DNA of 64,000 nucleotides from Eutypella sp. D-1. Lineage: Eukaryota > Ascomycota > Sordariomycetes > Xylariales > Diatrypaceae. Positions 12,091 through 24,865 of this stretch are shown piece by piece. The position numbers and the translations under genes are program-made. The DNA lies in NCBI GenBank assembly GCA_023313575.1, contig JAJTTP010000001.1, positions 4,464,001 through 4,528,000 of the forward strand, in the 5' to 3' direction. Numbering within the stretch: position 1 is the stretch's first letter; the number at the start of each line of letters is the position of its first letter. The notes beneath the pieces were generated by a model. That model saw only the letters and a list, made by a program, of their open reading frames with translations, made no database searches and was not told the DNA's origin.

Positions 12091-14761
12091 CTAATGCTCG
12101 CTATCCTGCACGCGAGTCGCATCAAGTCCAGATCCGGCATGCAAGGTGGTTACTAGAGATGTGAGGCGATCGATCTTTGCAGAGAGCTCCGCGATCCGAA
12201 CATCGACATCTGTCGGCGCGTCGGTAGAATCTTCTTCGGTGCGCAATGGCCGCGGTCTGTATCTAGGTTCCGCGGCGTAGACACTGGTTCGCCGCGGAGA
12301 CGTTATCTGGAACCGGTGGCTCGGTCGTGTGGTACTATCCCTTCTTCCGGGGGGGCTTAGGAGCCGTCGCTTCATCGCGTGCCGCCGCGAGTCCTTGGCG
12401 TTCTGGAACCCTTCAAAGACCTTAGCCTTGAACTTCGAGCTGACCCACTCATAAAGGCGTATGACCCCAACGATGGGTGCGTGGGTTGCCTTGAGCAAGA
12501 TGATCCGTCCCTGGCGGATCTTGTTGTCTGATGGGAGGAACAGACGTAGCGGCCGGAATATGACGAGAGCAATGAGATTAAATGGCGCTGACGGACAGGT
12601 ATTAATGATGTTATACATGGCCTTAGAGGGCGGGGTGCTTACGGTAGAAGTGCGTGAGCCTATTACTAGTTGAGGCTTCTAGCACATACACGCTGTAGAC
12701 ATAGAGATATTCCTCGCGCGCATGAAGAATCACCCGAGAGAAGCTGTTACTCAGCATACCGGTCAGGGAACCCATAAGCAGGATAGAACTCAAGGTCACG
12801 AAAATGAACATGAGAGGGGGGCCTGGAAAGTAGCAATAATTAGCAGTATAATATGAATAACTAGATGCGTGTTCATACCGAAGATAGGATCAATGTCATC
12901 CATGATATCGAATCCGACGTAGCTTGAACCGAAGAAGATCTTGGTTACGATCATAGCCATGTGGGGGAACGAGTACCTCTCTCTGCCGACAAGCGAGAAC
13001 GTCGTCAAGAAACCTAGGTAGAGGATCACAACGAACACCATGAATTTCAAGAAGTCTTTGCCCATCGCCTTCAGGCAGGGTATCAAAGTACCCCAGTAAG
13101 GTGAGAGGCTGAGTACGGAGCAGATCCTAGGAACCATGAAAAGGGCTTCCAATGACAGTACGTCAAATGCGAAGTCGACTAGTGAGTAGTCCATGGTAGA
13201 TAGACCGATAAACCCTACAGCTTCATTTAGTGTCTCCCCTTACGATCTGGCGGCTCCGGTAAAGGAAGACTCACTTAATATAGCGAAAATGATCCCGATG
13301 GCGATCATACACATATCGACGAGGTTCCATACATCTGCGGCGTAGAAAATGCTTCCCGCATCTATGTACTCGCTTATCTCGTCGTAGAAGAAGGCGGCGA
13401 ACCAGATGTAAAGCAAGATCTCGAGAGGTGTAATCGTGTACCTGTTCTGCTCGATCAAGACGCCATAGTATAGACCCAGGAAGCTAGCAAAGAACATCAC
13501 TTCGTACGCCTTGAGGTATTTTGGAACTCTAAGCCGCGAGAAGGGATCGGACTTGAGAGGGTTATAGAACTGGGCCTTCTTAGTCGCGTGCACCGAAAGA
13601 TGATTCCAGAAGACGATCTCGCCGTTCCATATGTCGGTTATGATCTTCTGCACTACATGTTGACTAAGAAACCTCTTCGCGTCGGCAATTGCAGCAATCT
13701 CCAGAGCGTTCAGGTGTATGAACGGCGCAGTCGGGTCATCATTCTCGGAATCAGAGTCAGCCTTGAAGCTCATTGTAAGCCTGGGGACGGACAGAAACAG
13801 GTGATCCCTTCTCGAGGATCCACTGAGATAATGACTGGGAGTCTCGTGCGCGGATGAGCGCCTCGCGCCACTCAGGAGAGTAGTGCGCTCGGTTGCTTCA
13901 ACCTCACCGGGGTCCCCGTTGTCGCTTAAGACAGTGTCGCTATCGCGATCCTCCGGTATTTCGTAAAGACAGAATTCGACAACCTCCTCTTCGGAGAGCC
14001 GTGTTAGAAACCGCCAAGCGACAATCTCGCAGGCGTTTGCACGGGCTTCGCCGAGCCCTCTCTCATCCGAACCAGTGCTGTAATGCCACCGAAGTGCGCT
14101 ATAATATGTTAGTGGCCATCAGTAGCGAACTGAAGACACTAGCTAAACCATAGACAACAAATCACCGGGATTAATATGCTGAGGAATAATATCGCGTTGA
14201 AGAAGGAAGGTATTGGCAGATTCGTATTCTCGGTACATTATTTGCGTTTCACATAGACAGCCACACGGTGTCCTGGCAGCCCTAGGCCATCTTCGATTTC
14301 TCTAGACCGGTGAGTACCAGGTGAACAACGGCAACATCGCAGCAGAAAGCCCGTTAGGCCATAATGAAAATCAAAACGGAGCTCATCATCGTGTCCCTAC
14401 CGACAACTCGAAATTGACCTACAGCAGTGCATTGACAATAGCAGGATTGTCTACCGAGTGGCTGAGGTGGTCGACGAGTGTTCTCAATGGGTCCCCGGCG
14501 GGGGTAGTCCGAAGCTGCTCAAAAGTGCATGGCATGGAAATAGCATCAGCGATGTACCTGGGAATCGTGAGTTTCGAATTCCGGAGCTTAGACGACGGGG
14601 TCACTGCTCAGGACGCACGTGGAGACCTTCTTGACCACATCGCGAAAGGAATCTTCACGCCCTATATCAGGCAGTATAATCTCTTCGTAAGGCTGTTCCC
14701 AAGAAGGCGACGGGGCCCGGTCGCCTGTTGGTAAAGGCCGTGACTTGACGCGAATCGGCAT
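12091..14761 (-). CDS. TRP-family (Yvc1-like) calcium channel
   Basis: Six exons: 14761-14619, 14557-14423, 14098-13275, 13214-12879, 12822-12643 and 12587-12091. They total 705 codons (704 aa). Every splice joint restores a conserved stretch: the joints give VSTYIADAISMPCTFEQLRT, VNALLALRWHYSTGSDERG, FAILRFIGLSTMDYSLVDF, DPIFGPPLMFIFVTL and LTHFYPPFNLIALVIFRPLR. Yvc1-type channels release Ca2+ from the fungal vacuole. Hydrophobic segments appear from EVMFFASFLGLYYGVLI onward (residues about 310-560), with an ion-path region near FPHMAMIVTKIFFGSS. The C-terminus ends in a short coiled-coil-like stretch (IAELSAKIDRLTSLVTTLHA). The third intron position (14422-14099, 324 nt) is much longer than the others. 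The first in-frame ATG after an upstream stop is at 14761; a further upstream exon cannot be excluded. Confidence 0.88.
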
Positions 14762-17376
14762 CTTGTTTGTTTTGATTAGACCAGGCAATAGATCATAGGA
14801 TTATGACAACAAAACCGCTTCAACTGCGTGCAAGTCGGAAGCCGATGGCTTTAAGGCAGCACCACGAGCCTCGAACTCCCCGGATGAAGCACGTAAGGAA
14901 TGCGGAGGTGCTGATCTGCCCTATCCAACGACATCGATCTTAACCTTGGAAGTGGCCAGTACTAAACCGATCCATTGGTAGTAGTTTGGTCACACTAAGG
15001 GGGATCAGTCTCAAACAAGCAACGCCTAGACCCGCTATATGAGATTCCTCCATCCCGTCCCCCATTAGCCCCCTTCTCGCCTGTTAATGTCGTTTACGAA
15101 GGTCCACACCTTGTGTAGATATAAGATCAAGTTCTATGAATCCAACATCTTTCAGAAATGCAAGTTTCAAAGGGAAGCGCGGGAAATTGTTTCAAATTCG
15201 TCTAGTGAGAACCCAATTGAATAATCCAGCTATAACAGCACCCATTCGCGTTTATTCGTATCTGGTCGGTGGAATGTGGAGGTGAAGGTATTTCGAAGGC
15301 AGGCAAAAGTTGGCAAGTTGCTTCGTACATACATGCATCATAATAGGATAACTAAAATGAAAAACAAGAAAAGGCCTTGCCACATTCGTGTCCACCAGCC
15401 ACTATGGCGGTGCATGAAAGTCCAAGTGCGCCGATGATGAATTTCAACCAACAAGTATGATACACCACCCAACCGTTATCCAAAAACCGTTACTTTGCAG
15501 TCATACTGTTGCGATTACCGCTTGTACCGTCACGGGTTAACGGGAATCCCCATCTGCATGTGCCGGTAGTGGTTGCTACTCCGTTCCGAATCGGATGATT
15601 TACACGCTTGATCGAGGACGCTGAACACGACCCTCGACTGTTCAACGTAGCGGAACTTGGAAACTTCGCCACGTGGGGCCACCGTCTTGTTGTCCTCCTT
15701 GTATGTGGCAATGTGGCAGCCGACAAGCAGAAACCATTCACTTTTCCTCGTTTGCCAACCCGGCCTGTATGCTCTTGGCTATTGCAAGGATACCACAATC
15801 TTGACTTCTAAATTCGTATCTAATCTGCTAATTCAACACCAGAAGACTAGCCTTTGCCCGCCTGGTTCTTCTATTCACCATCGCACAACGCAGGTACACC
15901 GCTCTGCCTTTCAAGATGCCTAAGAGCAGCTCAAGTATCGAGTGGGCTAGTTTTGTAAGTTGGGAACTAACAGTGGTACAGCCCTAGAGAAAACGTGCAT
16001 TATTTGTGCGGCCGATGCGTCGGTTTCTTTCAACCCGACACAAGTTTGAGCTGTAAATTGGTATTACCGTACCAGGTGTATCATGGCATGTAATATTCTC
16101 GTCGCTCTCCTGCACTGACTAACATTCAGATGACCTTGCTGGCGCCGTAGGTATGCTAAGGCTGTGCGGCAGGTTCCTTAGGGCGTACTGGTGACTTGTC
16201 TCGCTGTTGGTTGCTGTGGAGAAGCTCGGGTGAATCTGACAGTCTGACAGTGCAGCAGTGGTATTTAATTTTAGGGCCTGATACTTCTGACATGTATCAG
16301 TATGAGCCACGATCAATTACCAAACTGACGGTGCTATGCTGCCAAGAATTCTGAAAATCTATCACCGCTCATTACAGTATGGAAACTTCGTATTCTGTTA
16401 CGGGCCGACATGTGAGATTGACAGTTAACAGGCCAACAGACGTAGTTCATAATTTGTTCCCAATGACGTCCGGACGACGCAGGGACAGATCAATTGCCAT
16501 CAAGAAGCGTGTCGGCACCACCATCAGGTCGCAGCGCTATCGCGCGGTTGTTTAAGATCGGCAAACAGAACATCAGAGACACCTTGGTTGCTTGGCTTTG
16601 TTGCGATGATCTAGATTGCTAGATTGGCGGGAACGTGGTGGCTGGGCATCGCCATAACAATTTCATAGGTCAGTGGCAGGGCGGCGCGATGCTATTTAAA
16701 GCAACATCCCGCAGATCTGCTACTTCATGATTAGTCCCAAAGCTCCGAAAATGGTAACAAGCCATATTTTCATTTTGGCTTGACTGTGGCAATGCTTCCG
16801 GCTTTCCTTCTTTCATACGCTTGCTATTCTTCTGCCCGTGCCTCCTTGCTTCCGTTACAGTCTGCCGACCTGCCAAACATTTGCAAATAGAGTGTATATA
16901 AACAAACAAGCAGGCTCGCTTAATAAACCGGACAGCACAGAGAAGCATACACAACTGTAAACATAACCAATAAGCATCGTCGTGTACTAATTTCGACTGG
17001 GGTGCCCTAATTATGGTTATGCTCCGTATTTTTAGTGTCCGGCCCTACGGACATCATCTTGTATCGCAACCAATCGAACATAGTGGCTGCACCGGGGGTC
17101 AGGGGTCCCAGCCCCATATGTAGACAAGACCCTGGTTTCGCATGGGTTGTACATTACGTTCTGTGGACCTTCCAGGATGGGAGCCCTTTTGTCTTCCCAT
17201 CTCACTCATTTATAAGAAGGCGGCGTTCGACCTCTGCCGTGTCCCGGCTGTAGGGCTTCTTTCCCTTCGTTTTGGCTCTCCGATATGCTCCCATGACGCC
17301 AGCTCTATGAACAATACCGAACCCGATCATCGATTCAGACTTATAAGAAGGCGTTTTCGCCTATATCAGAAAGGCC
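14762..17376. other. Gene-less interval upstream of TRP channel and Mid2-like genes
   Basis: 2.6 kb between two divergent genes. Open frames here are all below 105 codons, overlap each other and show no family motifs. The right end carries a duplicated TATA-like element described separately. Confidence 0.55.
17210..17353 (+). promoter_or_regulatory. Duplicated TTATAAGAAGGCG element
   Basis: The 13-base word TTATAAGAAGGCG occurs at 17210-17222 and again at 17341-17353. The second copy ends 24 bases before the ATG at 17377. Both contain a TATAAG core. They may mark two alternative core promoters, or the copy near the ATG may simply sit in the leader. This is motif evidence only. Confidence 0.35.
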
Positions 17377-18986
17377 ATGGCTCGCGCCTCGTTCAGTAAC
17401 GTATTTTTGCGCCTACCGCCGTCCGCCGCCTTCCTGCTTCTCGCTGCAGTTCTAGGAACCTCAGACGGTCATGCGCTCCCGCGACAGACGAAAACGATTG
17501 AACTGCACGAGCTTAATGTAGTCGCGTGGCCGCTGCTGCCAACGGAGGCACCGATCCCGCCCGCCCATCTGTTCCGGCGGCAACCGGATAATACGATCTG
17601 TGGCTACGTAGGCGGTAACACAGATTCACCAGCGACGTGCGCGCCTGGTGCACATTGCGCCCTAGACACGGAAAACGGCTACGTGGGTTGCTGTCCCAAC
17701 GATGGACCCTGCTCAGTGGGTATATATACGGGGTGCGTCGATGGCAACAGTGGCCCGCAGACAGAAGTAAATCCGTATGTGTATACTTGCGCAGGGTCGG
17801 ACGTGTGTTATACAAACCAATACCCGGGGAACTACTTGCAGTACGGTTGTGGGACGGCGTCAGATTTGGGGACGACAGTTCAGACATCTATTCAGGATGC
17901 CACGACACGCTTGGATTTGCCGCAGATATCCGTGAGTTTGACGGGAACCCCGATTTCGCTCTCGGAACCAACTACTATCGGTTCTGCGACGGCCTCCTCA
18001 GCCACAGCTTCGCCGAGCAGAACAAGGACTTCATCAGCAAGTAGCTCAACGGCAACTGCTTCGTCAACCACTACGTCAACTTCATCCACAAGAACCTCCT
18101 CATCAGCTACGACTTCGTCGACTGATTCGACCATATCATCAACAAGAACCTCATCCACGACTTCCTCGAGCACAACTAGCTTATTACCGACGGAGGCTCC
18201 CCCGACCTCAGAAGATAATGAGGAAGGGGGAACCAATACAGGCGCTATTGTTGGGGGCACGCTGGGCGGAATTGCTGGGTTGGCTATAATAGCGGCCATG
18301 ATATTCTTCTGCTTACGGAAACGGCGAGGCAATGGCCGCGAAGGACCTGGCCCCGCTCCAGCGGCCCCACCGGTGACGGAATATACGAGGTAAGCTTCCT
18401 CTTACAATTTAACCTGTGATCAGTACTTTAGGACCGGAATGCTAACGTCCCGGCCAGCCCTATACATTCTCACGGCGCTGCGTTTGCTCCCTTGCCCTCA
18501 TGGCAAGACGAGCAAGCCGATAATGCCAACGATAATGGCAACGGCAATGGCGACAGCGGCAACGACAACAGCCTTTACGGAAACCCCTATGGAAATCCGT
18601 ACGGCAATTCTTTTGATCAGCAACAGTACCCCGACAGCAATACTGATGGGAATGGGAACGGAAATTATAATACTGTACCTCTTGTGCCGCCACCGCAGCG
18701 GTATGATCCGGTGCACGTGGCCGGCGTGGGGACGGGTCTGACGCCGGTAGAAGAGGAAACGCACGAGACGACGACACGGGAAATCGACGACTTTTCCCAG
18801 GCATACTCGGACGCTCGGATAGGGCAGGTGCCATCAGACGAGGACCTACGACCCCTGACGCAGCCGGATCCGCCGAACTACTCTGTCTCGAACTACTCAG
18901 ACTCTAATGTGAGCCCTATTCGGGGAGGCCACCGACCTCTATGGCAGCAGAACCGACAGCGGAGCAGAAACTTAATGTGGATGTAA
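17377..18986 (+). CDS. Mid2-like single-pass cell-wall sensor-like protein
   Basis: Exons 17377-18389 and 18458-18986 give 514 codons (513 aa). The 68-nt intron has a GTAAGC donor and GCTAAC branch. Order of parts: a signal peptide (residues 1 to about 31, hydrophobic core AAFLLLAAVLG); a short Cys-rich ectodomain (about 70-165) with CAPGAHCALDTENGYVGCC and paired cysteines; a Ser/Thr-rich stalk (about 195-275), likely O-mannosylated; a transmembrane helix (about 287-313, GAIVGGTLGGIAGLAIIAAM) with a basic stop-transfer CLRKRRG; and a cytoplasmic tail rich in Asn, Gly and Pro, including GNPYGNPYGNS. This matches the build of Mid2/WSC-type stress sensors, although the Cys pattern is not a clean WSC domain. 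The splice lies in the tail, so skipping it would give a shorter cytoplasmic end. Target pathway is inferred only. Confidence 0.8.
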
Positions 18987-21900
18987 TGGGATGTACAGAT
19001 GTGTGACGGGAACATGTAAATATGCTGTGGATTTTGAGGTTTAGCATGGCGTTCGGGAGGTTGCTCCTTGGTTTGTTTCGAAAATACCCGCGGACGAGTG
19101 CCATTATCGTGGCGTTTCGACAAAAAGCAACATATAGCAGATTTGATGGATCTGGCGTGGTTTAATACCAACATACATTTTTTTGGTCGGCTTCAGATGG
19201 GTTTCTCGATTACGGACCTGAACCTGTTTCTACCTAGTAACACGCGTACCTGAACCTTTCGGTGGAAGGCTAACAAATGGCTTATGCCTTATCCAGAGCA
19301 TCACTGGTAGCCAGTCGTTGGACGTCAGGGTCCTACATGTCTAGACGGAAGCTTCCTACGGGTTGAGATTCAGCCTATCTACCTAGGCGGATTGAAAAAC
19401 GGTTGCTAGAACTGAGTTTCGGCGAAGTTATACAGGCCTCGGAATGCTCTACGGAGCATGCAAAGATCTAAGAGGCTCGGTGAAGGGATGGGCCAGTATC
19501 TAGGTGACCCGCTTCCCTGGAGCCCAGGGGTAAATGCGTTATCCGTTATCTACTCATTTCTTTGGAAGTGTCACGGTCAAGTTGAGCCATACTCCAGTGG
19601 AGCTGTTTTATAGTAGGGAGGATCGGATATAGTAGAGCAAGGGGGCCTTAAATCCGGCGATCGCCATAGTATATCAGTAGCCACCCACCCCCACCCCCCT
19701 TCCCCCCGGCTCAGGCCCAGGGATCCATTTGTTCATGCTAATCTACGATTCCTACTCTATATCTCATATTGTGATTTTCTAAACCGGATAATGATGCCCG
19801 CACTACCAGTATTGAATTACCTCGCGTCGAGGAATTTCTCACCTATGTTACACCGGGGGGATGAGGACCCTAAGATTGGTGGACCCCCGTCCACCCACCG
19901 CGAAACGCCCACCGGTATTCGAAGTCTGGGCATAGTGGCTCTAGCTGTGCTAAGGGAGATCAGACCGTAGCCACTTTGTGAGAGGCGAAGAGGATGGGGT
20001 ACTAAAGCATCATATTTTGGGCAAGTCAGCCATGGTTAGTAGGAGAGGCTCGGATACCACGAACCTCCATCCGTAGAGCATATTATAATGATCTTTGGAT
20101 TTGACCTAGTTAACCAGCTCTTCGCTACCTTTTCGTAACCTAATAGCACATTATACATTCATAGCGTTATATACGGCCTCTCGCGTGACGATGACTCCTT
20201 CTCACCTTTAACTAATTAGATGGTAGGCTCCTCTGACATGTGATTAGTATACGACTTACGTGAGGTACGAGCCCCAAGTGAAAAGTAAAACGGTCATGTG
20301 GTTAAGAAACCTGTCATCATCGGAGACAACCATCCATCGAGACTGCAGTAAGGATGTCTATTTTTGGTTGATGGAGATCGCATCCTCTCCCCGTTCACTT
20401 AGTAATGTCATGGGTGAAGAGCATTTTGAATACGTAGCCGTGGTCATCGTGGTTGCTTAGATTAGCAAGGTAGGTAGAGAAGGGAATAGAGAAGAGAATG
20501 GTCAACGGAAGGCTATACCTTCACAAGCACATACGAGGGTCTCTGCCTATCATGGAATTGGACTTTGCGGGGATGAAAGGAGTTAGGCCTCGATGAGAAG
20601 GGATGGAATCCGGTGGTAGGTGACTGGATTGACCTGGCGCCCCGACGCCGATTGCGGCGCTGAGCCACTCATATTTATGCTGTGTCATAGTTGCACTTGA
20701 TGAGCGCATGTAGCCGAGGAGAGAGGATGTATGATTGAGGAGGAGAATCTGGTGACCTAGCGTCGTGTGTTCGGGTGTTGGTTAGAAGGAGACCTGGAGG
20801 GCTGCGTCCATGTCTCGGTTATATAATAGTGAAATAGAGCACATGTTTCACCTCTCACGGGTGTCCAAGTATCTATCGGTTCGCTTGCAGCAGCCACATG
20901 ATGTTTCGCCTCTAAATGAACCGGCTCTCTGAGCTCCCATTGGGTAGTCTGCGAGTGGTGAGACCAACCAGACCCATGCCTTGTTGCCTCGTTACTTTTC
21001 ACGATAACGCTGACTGTCTATCCCAAGAACCAGCACACCAGGTGTCTACATCCACATAATACTCTCCATTCTCAATTAAACACCAAGGTTACCGGTTCGT
21101 ACGTAATAAAAAGGTAGAGTCAAACTACGTGACAACATGCCGAGCCAAGGGCCTTTGACGACTATATGATCAATCATAGCTCTTACGCCAAAGTATGCTT
21201 GAGAAAATCTTTCGAGCAATAGCATGCACTAATGAGCCTAGGATTACACAGGATATACTTTCTTGGACATTTGGATTTGGAAAAACTAAGGGTTTAGGAC
21301 GCTCTGTGCGATTAGATAACTATGCAGCCGGTAGACATCAAGTATTTAAGATTGGCTGATACCATGTCTAGAGGTCTATGTGCGTACCATGACTAGGTGT
21401 TGTAGGTTAGGTAGTCAAATGTATGCTTTTATACTAATACCTCCTTGGGTACAAGAACACGTTTTTCCATGTGACTACGAAATGGGGTGACACGAGCGCC
21501 GACATGTGCAACCAAATCCATGTCAACGGCGTAATCGGTCAACGATAACCCATAAATTCACTTATATCCTAATATTGTCTAGCTCAAGATCTATACAACG
21601 TGATACCTAGAAACGCCTGGCGTCGTAAACCTCTTATATGTCTAGGCGGATTACATTTCCGAGAAATCTGATGGCCGCGCCCGGTCTCGCGGTTGACGGG
21701 AAGCACATGTATGAGAGGCTACCCAACCAGGTCGACTCATCACAGTCCGGGGACGAGGGCTGTATGTGGATGCTAGTTCTAAGTTACTGACCGGGCAAGC
21801 ATGGGCCCGTCCATAACCAGGCCCTCGAGCCGCCCTATCACCTACCTGGCCAAAGGTCCTTGATGCCATGGTCCCAAATCTTCAGCAAATGCAAGATATC

Positions 21901-22509
21901 GGAAAATGGCGGCTTCCGAAGTAGGGAGGCGCCAGATATCCTTGCTCGTGAGCTTCAATCGAGATAACTAATGGACGCCACGCAAAATTACCCAGCTTAT
22001 GATGGCCGCTTCGGGATAAGTACCAAGGCATCATGAGCCTACTTGAAGATGAGACGGATATTGGGACCTGACGGCAATTGGCAGTGAAAATCGAGTAATG
22101 GATTAGATTTCTAGTTTATGTGAGATGCGGGGGCGAGCATTTCTCTCTAACTTTGAATTCCATGTCAATCTAGCCGTGACCCGGCTATTCCATGTCAGAA
22201 CCTCGCACAGTAATTTGATTGACCCATACTCAATTAATCAGGGAGCAGTGTGTGGGAATGTGGGAAGAATCATTATGACACAGACGGTCTGTGATTATTC
22301 GAGAGAGCCTTTACCTCTATGAACATAGTTCCTATTATCTATATATGCATGCGACTTTTTGGATATTATTGCCCTAAACCCGGGCAGCAGCTCAAGCCGT
22401 ACGCAGCCAAGTCCTTACCTGGTACGAGAAATCAGCACTCCATCGCAATATCCAACAATCGATCAACAGTACTTGCTTCGTGTCTCCAATTTCACGTTCA
22501 CTCGCAGAG
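18987..22509. other. Gene-poor interval
   Basis: 3.5 kb without a supportable gene. Small perfect hairpins occur (for example ATGCTC/GAGCAT around 19443-19458 and GGTGGAC/GTCCACC near 19878-19896). A C/A-rich run lies at 19681-19708. No transposon ends or protein remnants were recognised by eye. Confidence 0.5.
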
Positions 22510-24223
22510 ATGGTTATGTCTCCGTGGCTCGTGGTACTCCTATCCGCCCTCGTGGCGCACCTTATTCGAGTCTGGAGTCGCTTGCGCCACATTCCTGGCC
22601 CAGCCCGGGCTACTATATCAAAATTATGGCAGGTTGTAACCCAGATCAAGGGTGACTGGTACCTGGAGCTCAAGAGTATGGGAGATAAGCACGGTAAGAT
22701 TGTCACTGAAGTACGCGAAATTCCCAAGTGCTGAATGCCACAGGTGACCTCTTCCGCATTGGACCTAACCAAGTAATCACGACCGACGCGGACGTTATCC
22801 GTAGGATCGCCCACCCAAAGTCGGCCTACAACAAGAGCCCGTTCTATCAAACGTTCACATTTGTGCCCACGCAGGACAACACTTTCTCGCTACTCGATGA
22901 GACCGAGCACAGCCGACGGCGAACCTTGTTTGGCCCAGGCTACACGGGTAGCGTCCATGTGGAGGAGTGTGTAGCTCGGCAGTGTGCGCGTCTCGTCAAC
23001 CTCATTGAGCGGAAGTTCATCTCCGATGGGACGCACCATCGCCCGATTGACATGACGCTCGCCAGCTTCTGCTTCGCCATGGACATCGTCGGTGACTTGT
23101 CCTTCAACCGACCGTTCGGGTGCCTCGACGAAGGAGAAGATGTCCATAACTTCATCAAGTGGAACGAGAGTTTCTTCTCTGTCGGTATCGTCATTTCGAA
23201 CTTCCATTGGCTCACCAAAGTCTTCTTTCGACCGCCTTTCAACAGGATTTACCCCTCGCCACGAGACAAGGACGGCGTTGGCAAATATTTGGCGTAAGTT
23301 GCGGTTCCAAACTATTATATCATGTCGGCTTTCAGCTGACTCTGGGCATCGCAGTATTGCAGCCGATGCTATCTATGAGCGAATGGGAGCTGGTATAAAG
23401 CAGCGCCGAGATGTATTGGGCTCCTTCATTGAACACGGCGCTACGAAGGACGAGACGCTGAACGAGCTGATGCTCCAAGTGTACGTAGACGAAATTCATG
23501 GAGGATGTATACGTTGCTGATCGTGAAACAGTGTTGCCGGTACTGACTCAACCGCGACCGCTATACGGATGACGATGCTATACCTATGCTCCAACCCCCT
23601 CTGCTATAACCGGCTCCAGGAAGAGATCGACAATGCAATTAACGAAGGCCTCATAAGTTCACCCATTAAGGACTCCGAGGCCCGTCAGCTTCCATACTTG
23701 CAGGCCGTTATAAGGGAGGGCCTCCGCATCTTCCCCGTAGTGACAGCAACCTTCTTCAAGAGGGTGCCCAAGGGTGGCGACACTGTCAACGGCTATTTCC
23801 TGCCTGAGGGGACCGAAGTTGGACATAATGTACTCGGAATCATGCGCTCGGAGAAGTACTGGGGCACCGACGCCGACGCCTTTCGACCGGAGAGATGGCT
23901 CGAGGCGGATGATGCGACATTCGAGGTGATGGTCAACGCTTTGGAGACTCTGTGGGGGGCCGGCCGGTACAAGTGCCTCGGCCGAGCCATCGCGCAGGTC
24001 GAACTCAATAAGGTCTTTGTTGAGGTAAGTTGACTTAAGCCACACAATGGCTATACTCTTGTGACGTACGCTCTTATTCTAACCGTCACAGTTGTTGAGA
24101 CGCTTCGATTTTGCCTTATCCACACCACACGTTCCAATCAAAATCGCCAATTCGGGCTTCTTTCTCATGTCGGCCATCAATATGCGAGTAACCAAGAGAT
24201 TAGAAACAGCTCAAAATTATTGA
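22510..24223 (+). CDS. Cytochrome P450, pisatin-demethylase-like
   Basis: Five exons, 22510-22693, 22744-23293, 23355-23480, 23532-24024 and 24092-24223, give 495 codons (494 aa), normal for a microsomal P450. The N-terminal anchor (MVMSPWLVVLLSALVAHLIR) is followed by the hinge RHIPGP. Landmarks in order: GDLFRIGPNQV; the I-helix oxygen-binding motif VAGTDSTAT (about 288-296), formed only after splicing; ExxR as EGLR (about 349); FRPERW (about 404); and the heme loop WGAGRYKCLG with Cys435. The first loop position is Trp rather than the usual Phe. All essential residues are present and no stop interrupts the gene, so it looks functional. Substrate is unknown: no polyketide synthase, NRPS or terpene gene lies nearby. 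It stands alone in a gene-poor stretch of about 5.9 kb. Confidence 0.9.
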
Positions 24224-24865
24224 GCTTTTCTAGAGAGTTCCACCTATGATTAATCCGGAACTTCTGGCTACGGATCATGTATGATGCGATATGGCTCTTC
24301 AGCAGAAACATGTTGGTCCTGTTGTTCAATCAGTTGCAAGGAATCGAGGTTTGATGGTTAAGACTTAGTTAGACTTAGAATTTCTGCAACATAATTCCAC
24401 AACAAAACCATCATCCATATTCCACAGTGTGAAGACAATGTGTGATTGTATTAGTGGTAGTACGATGTACTGCCCCTTACTATTTTAAGGGGTAAATTGG
24501 CTTACTAACGTACCCCTATCTACTACCCCCATCAATAAATGGGTCTTTCTGACCCAGCTAGCCTGGTTCAATTTCATTAGATCGAACGTCAAGGTATCTT
24601 GGGCATTAGATAGATCCCTAGGTAGATATGCCGATCTCTATAATGCTGTAGGACTCGTGGGATCTTACTAAAGTCTAGGTGGGCCACAGCTAGGAAGAGA
24701 CGTCGGTCTTGAGGCGAGTAGTACGACAAGTGTAAAAGCGGGGTACTCCTAAAAGCGACGTATGTCCTAAGAACAGGTACCGAGAGAAACCAAATATCTA
24801 GATAAATAGCTAGCATTGCCGAATACAGTAATTACAACACGTATTGTTACATGGGGGATATCCAG
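24224..24865. other. Convergent intergenic, P450 / RAD4
   Basis: 640 bases between the 3' ends of two convergent genes. It is AT-rich with no recognised element. Confidence 0.5.

Noticed and set aside
14860..14885. GAGTTCGAGGC on the minus strand, resembling a tRNA B box
   Set aside because: No matching A box or cloverleaf stems could be built around it.
16670..16954. 94-codon minus-strand frame
   Set aside because: No signal peptide, domain or promoter evidence. Short frames of this size are expected by chance in the interval.
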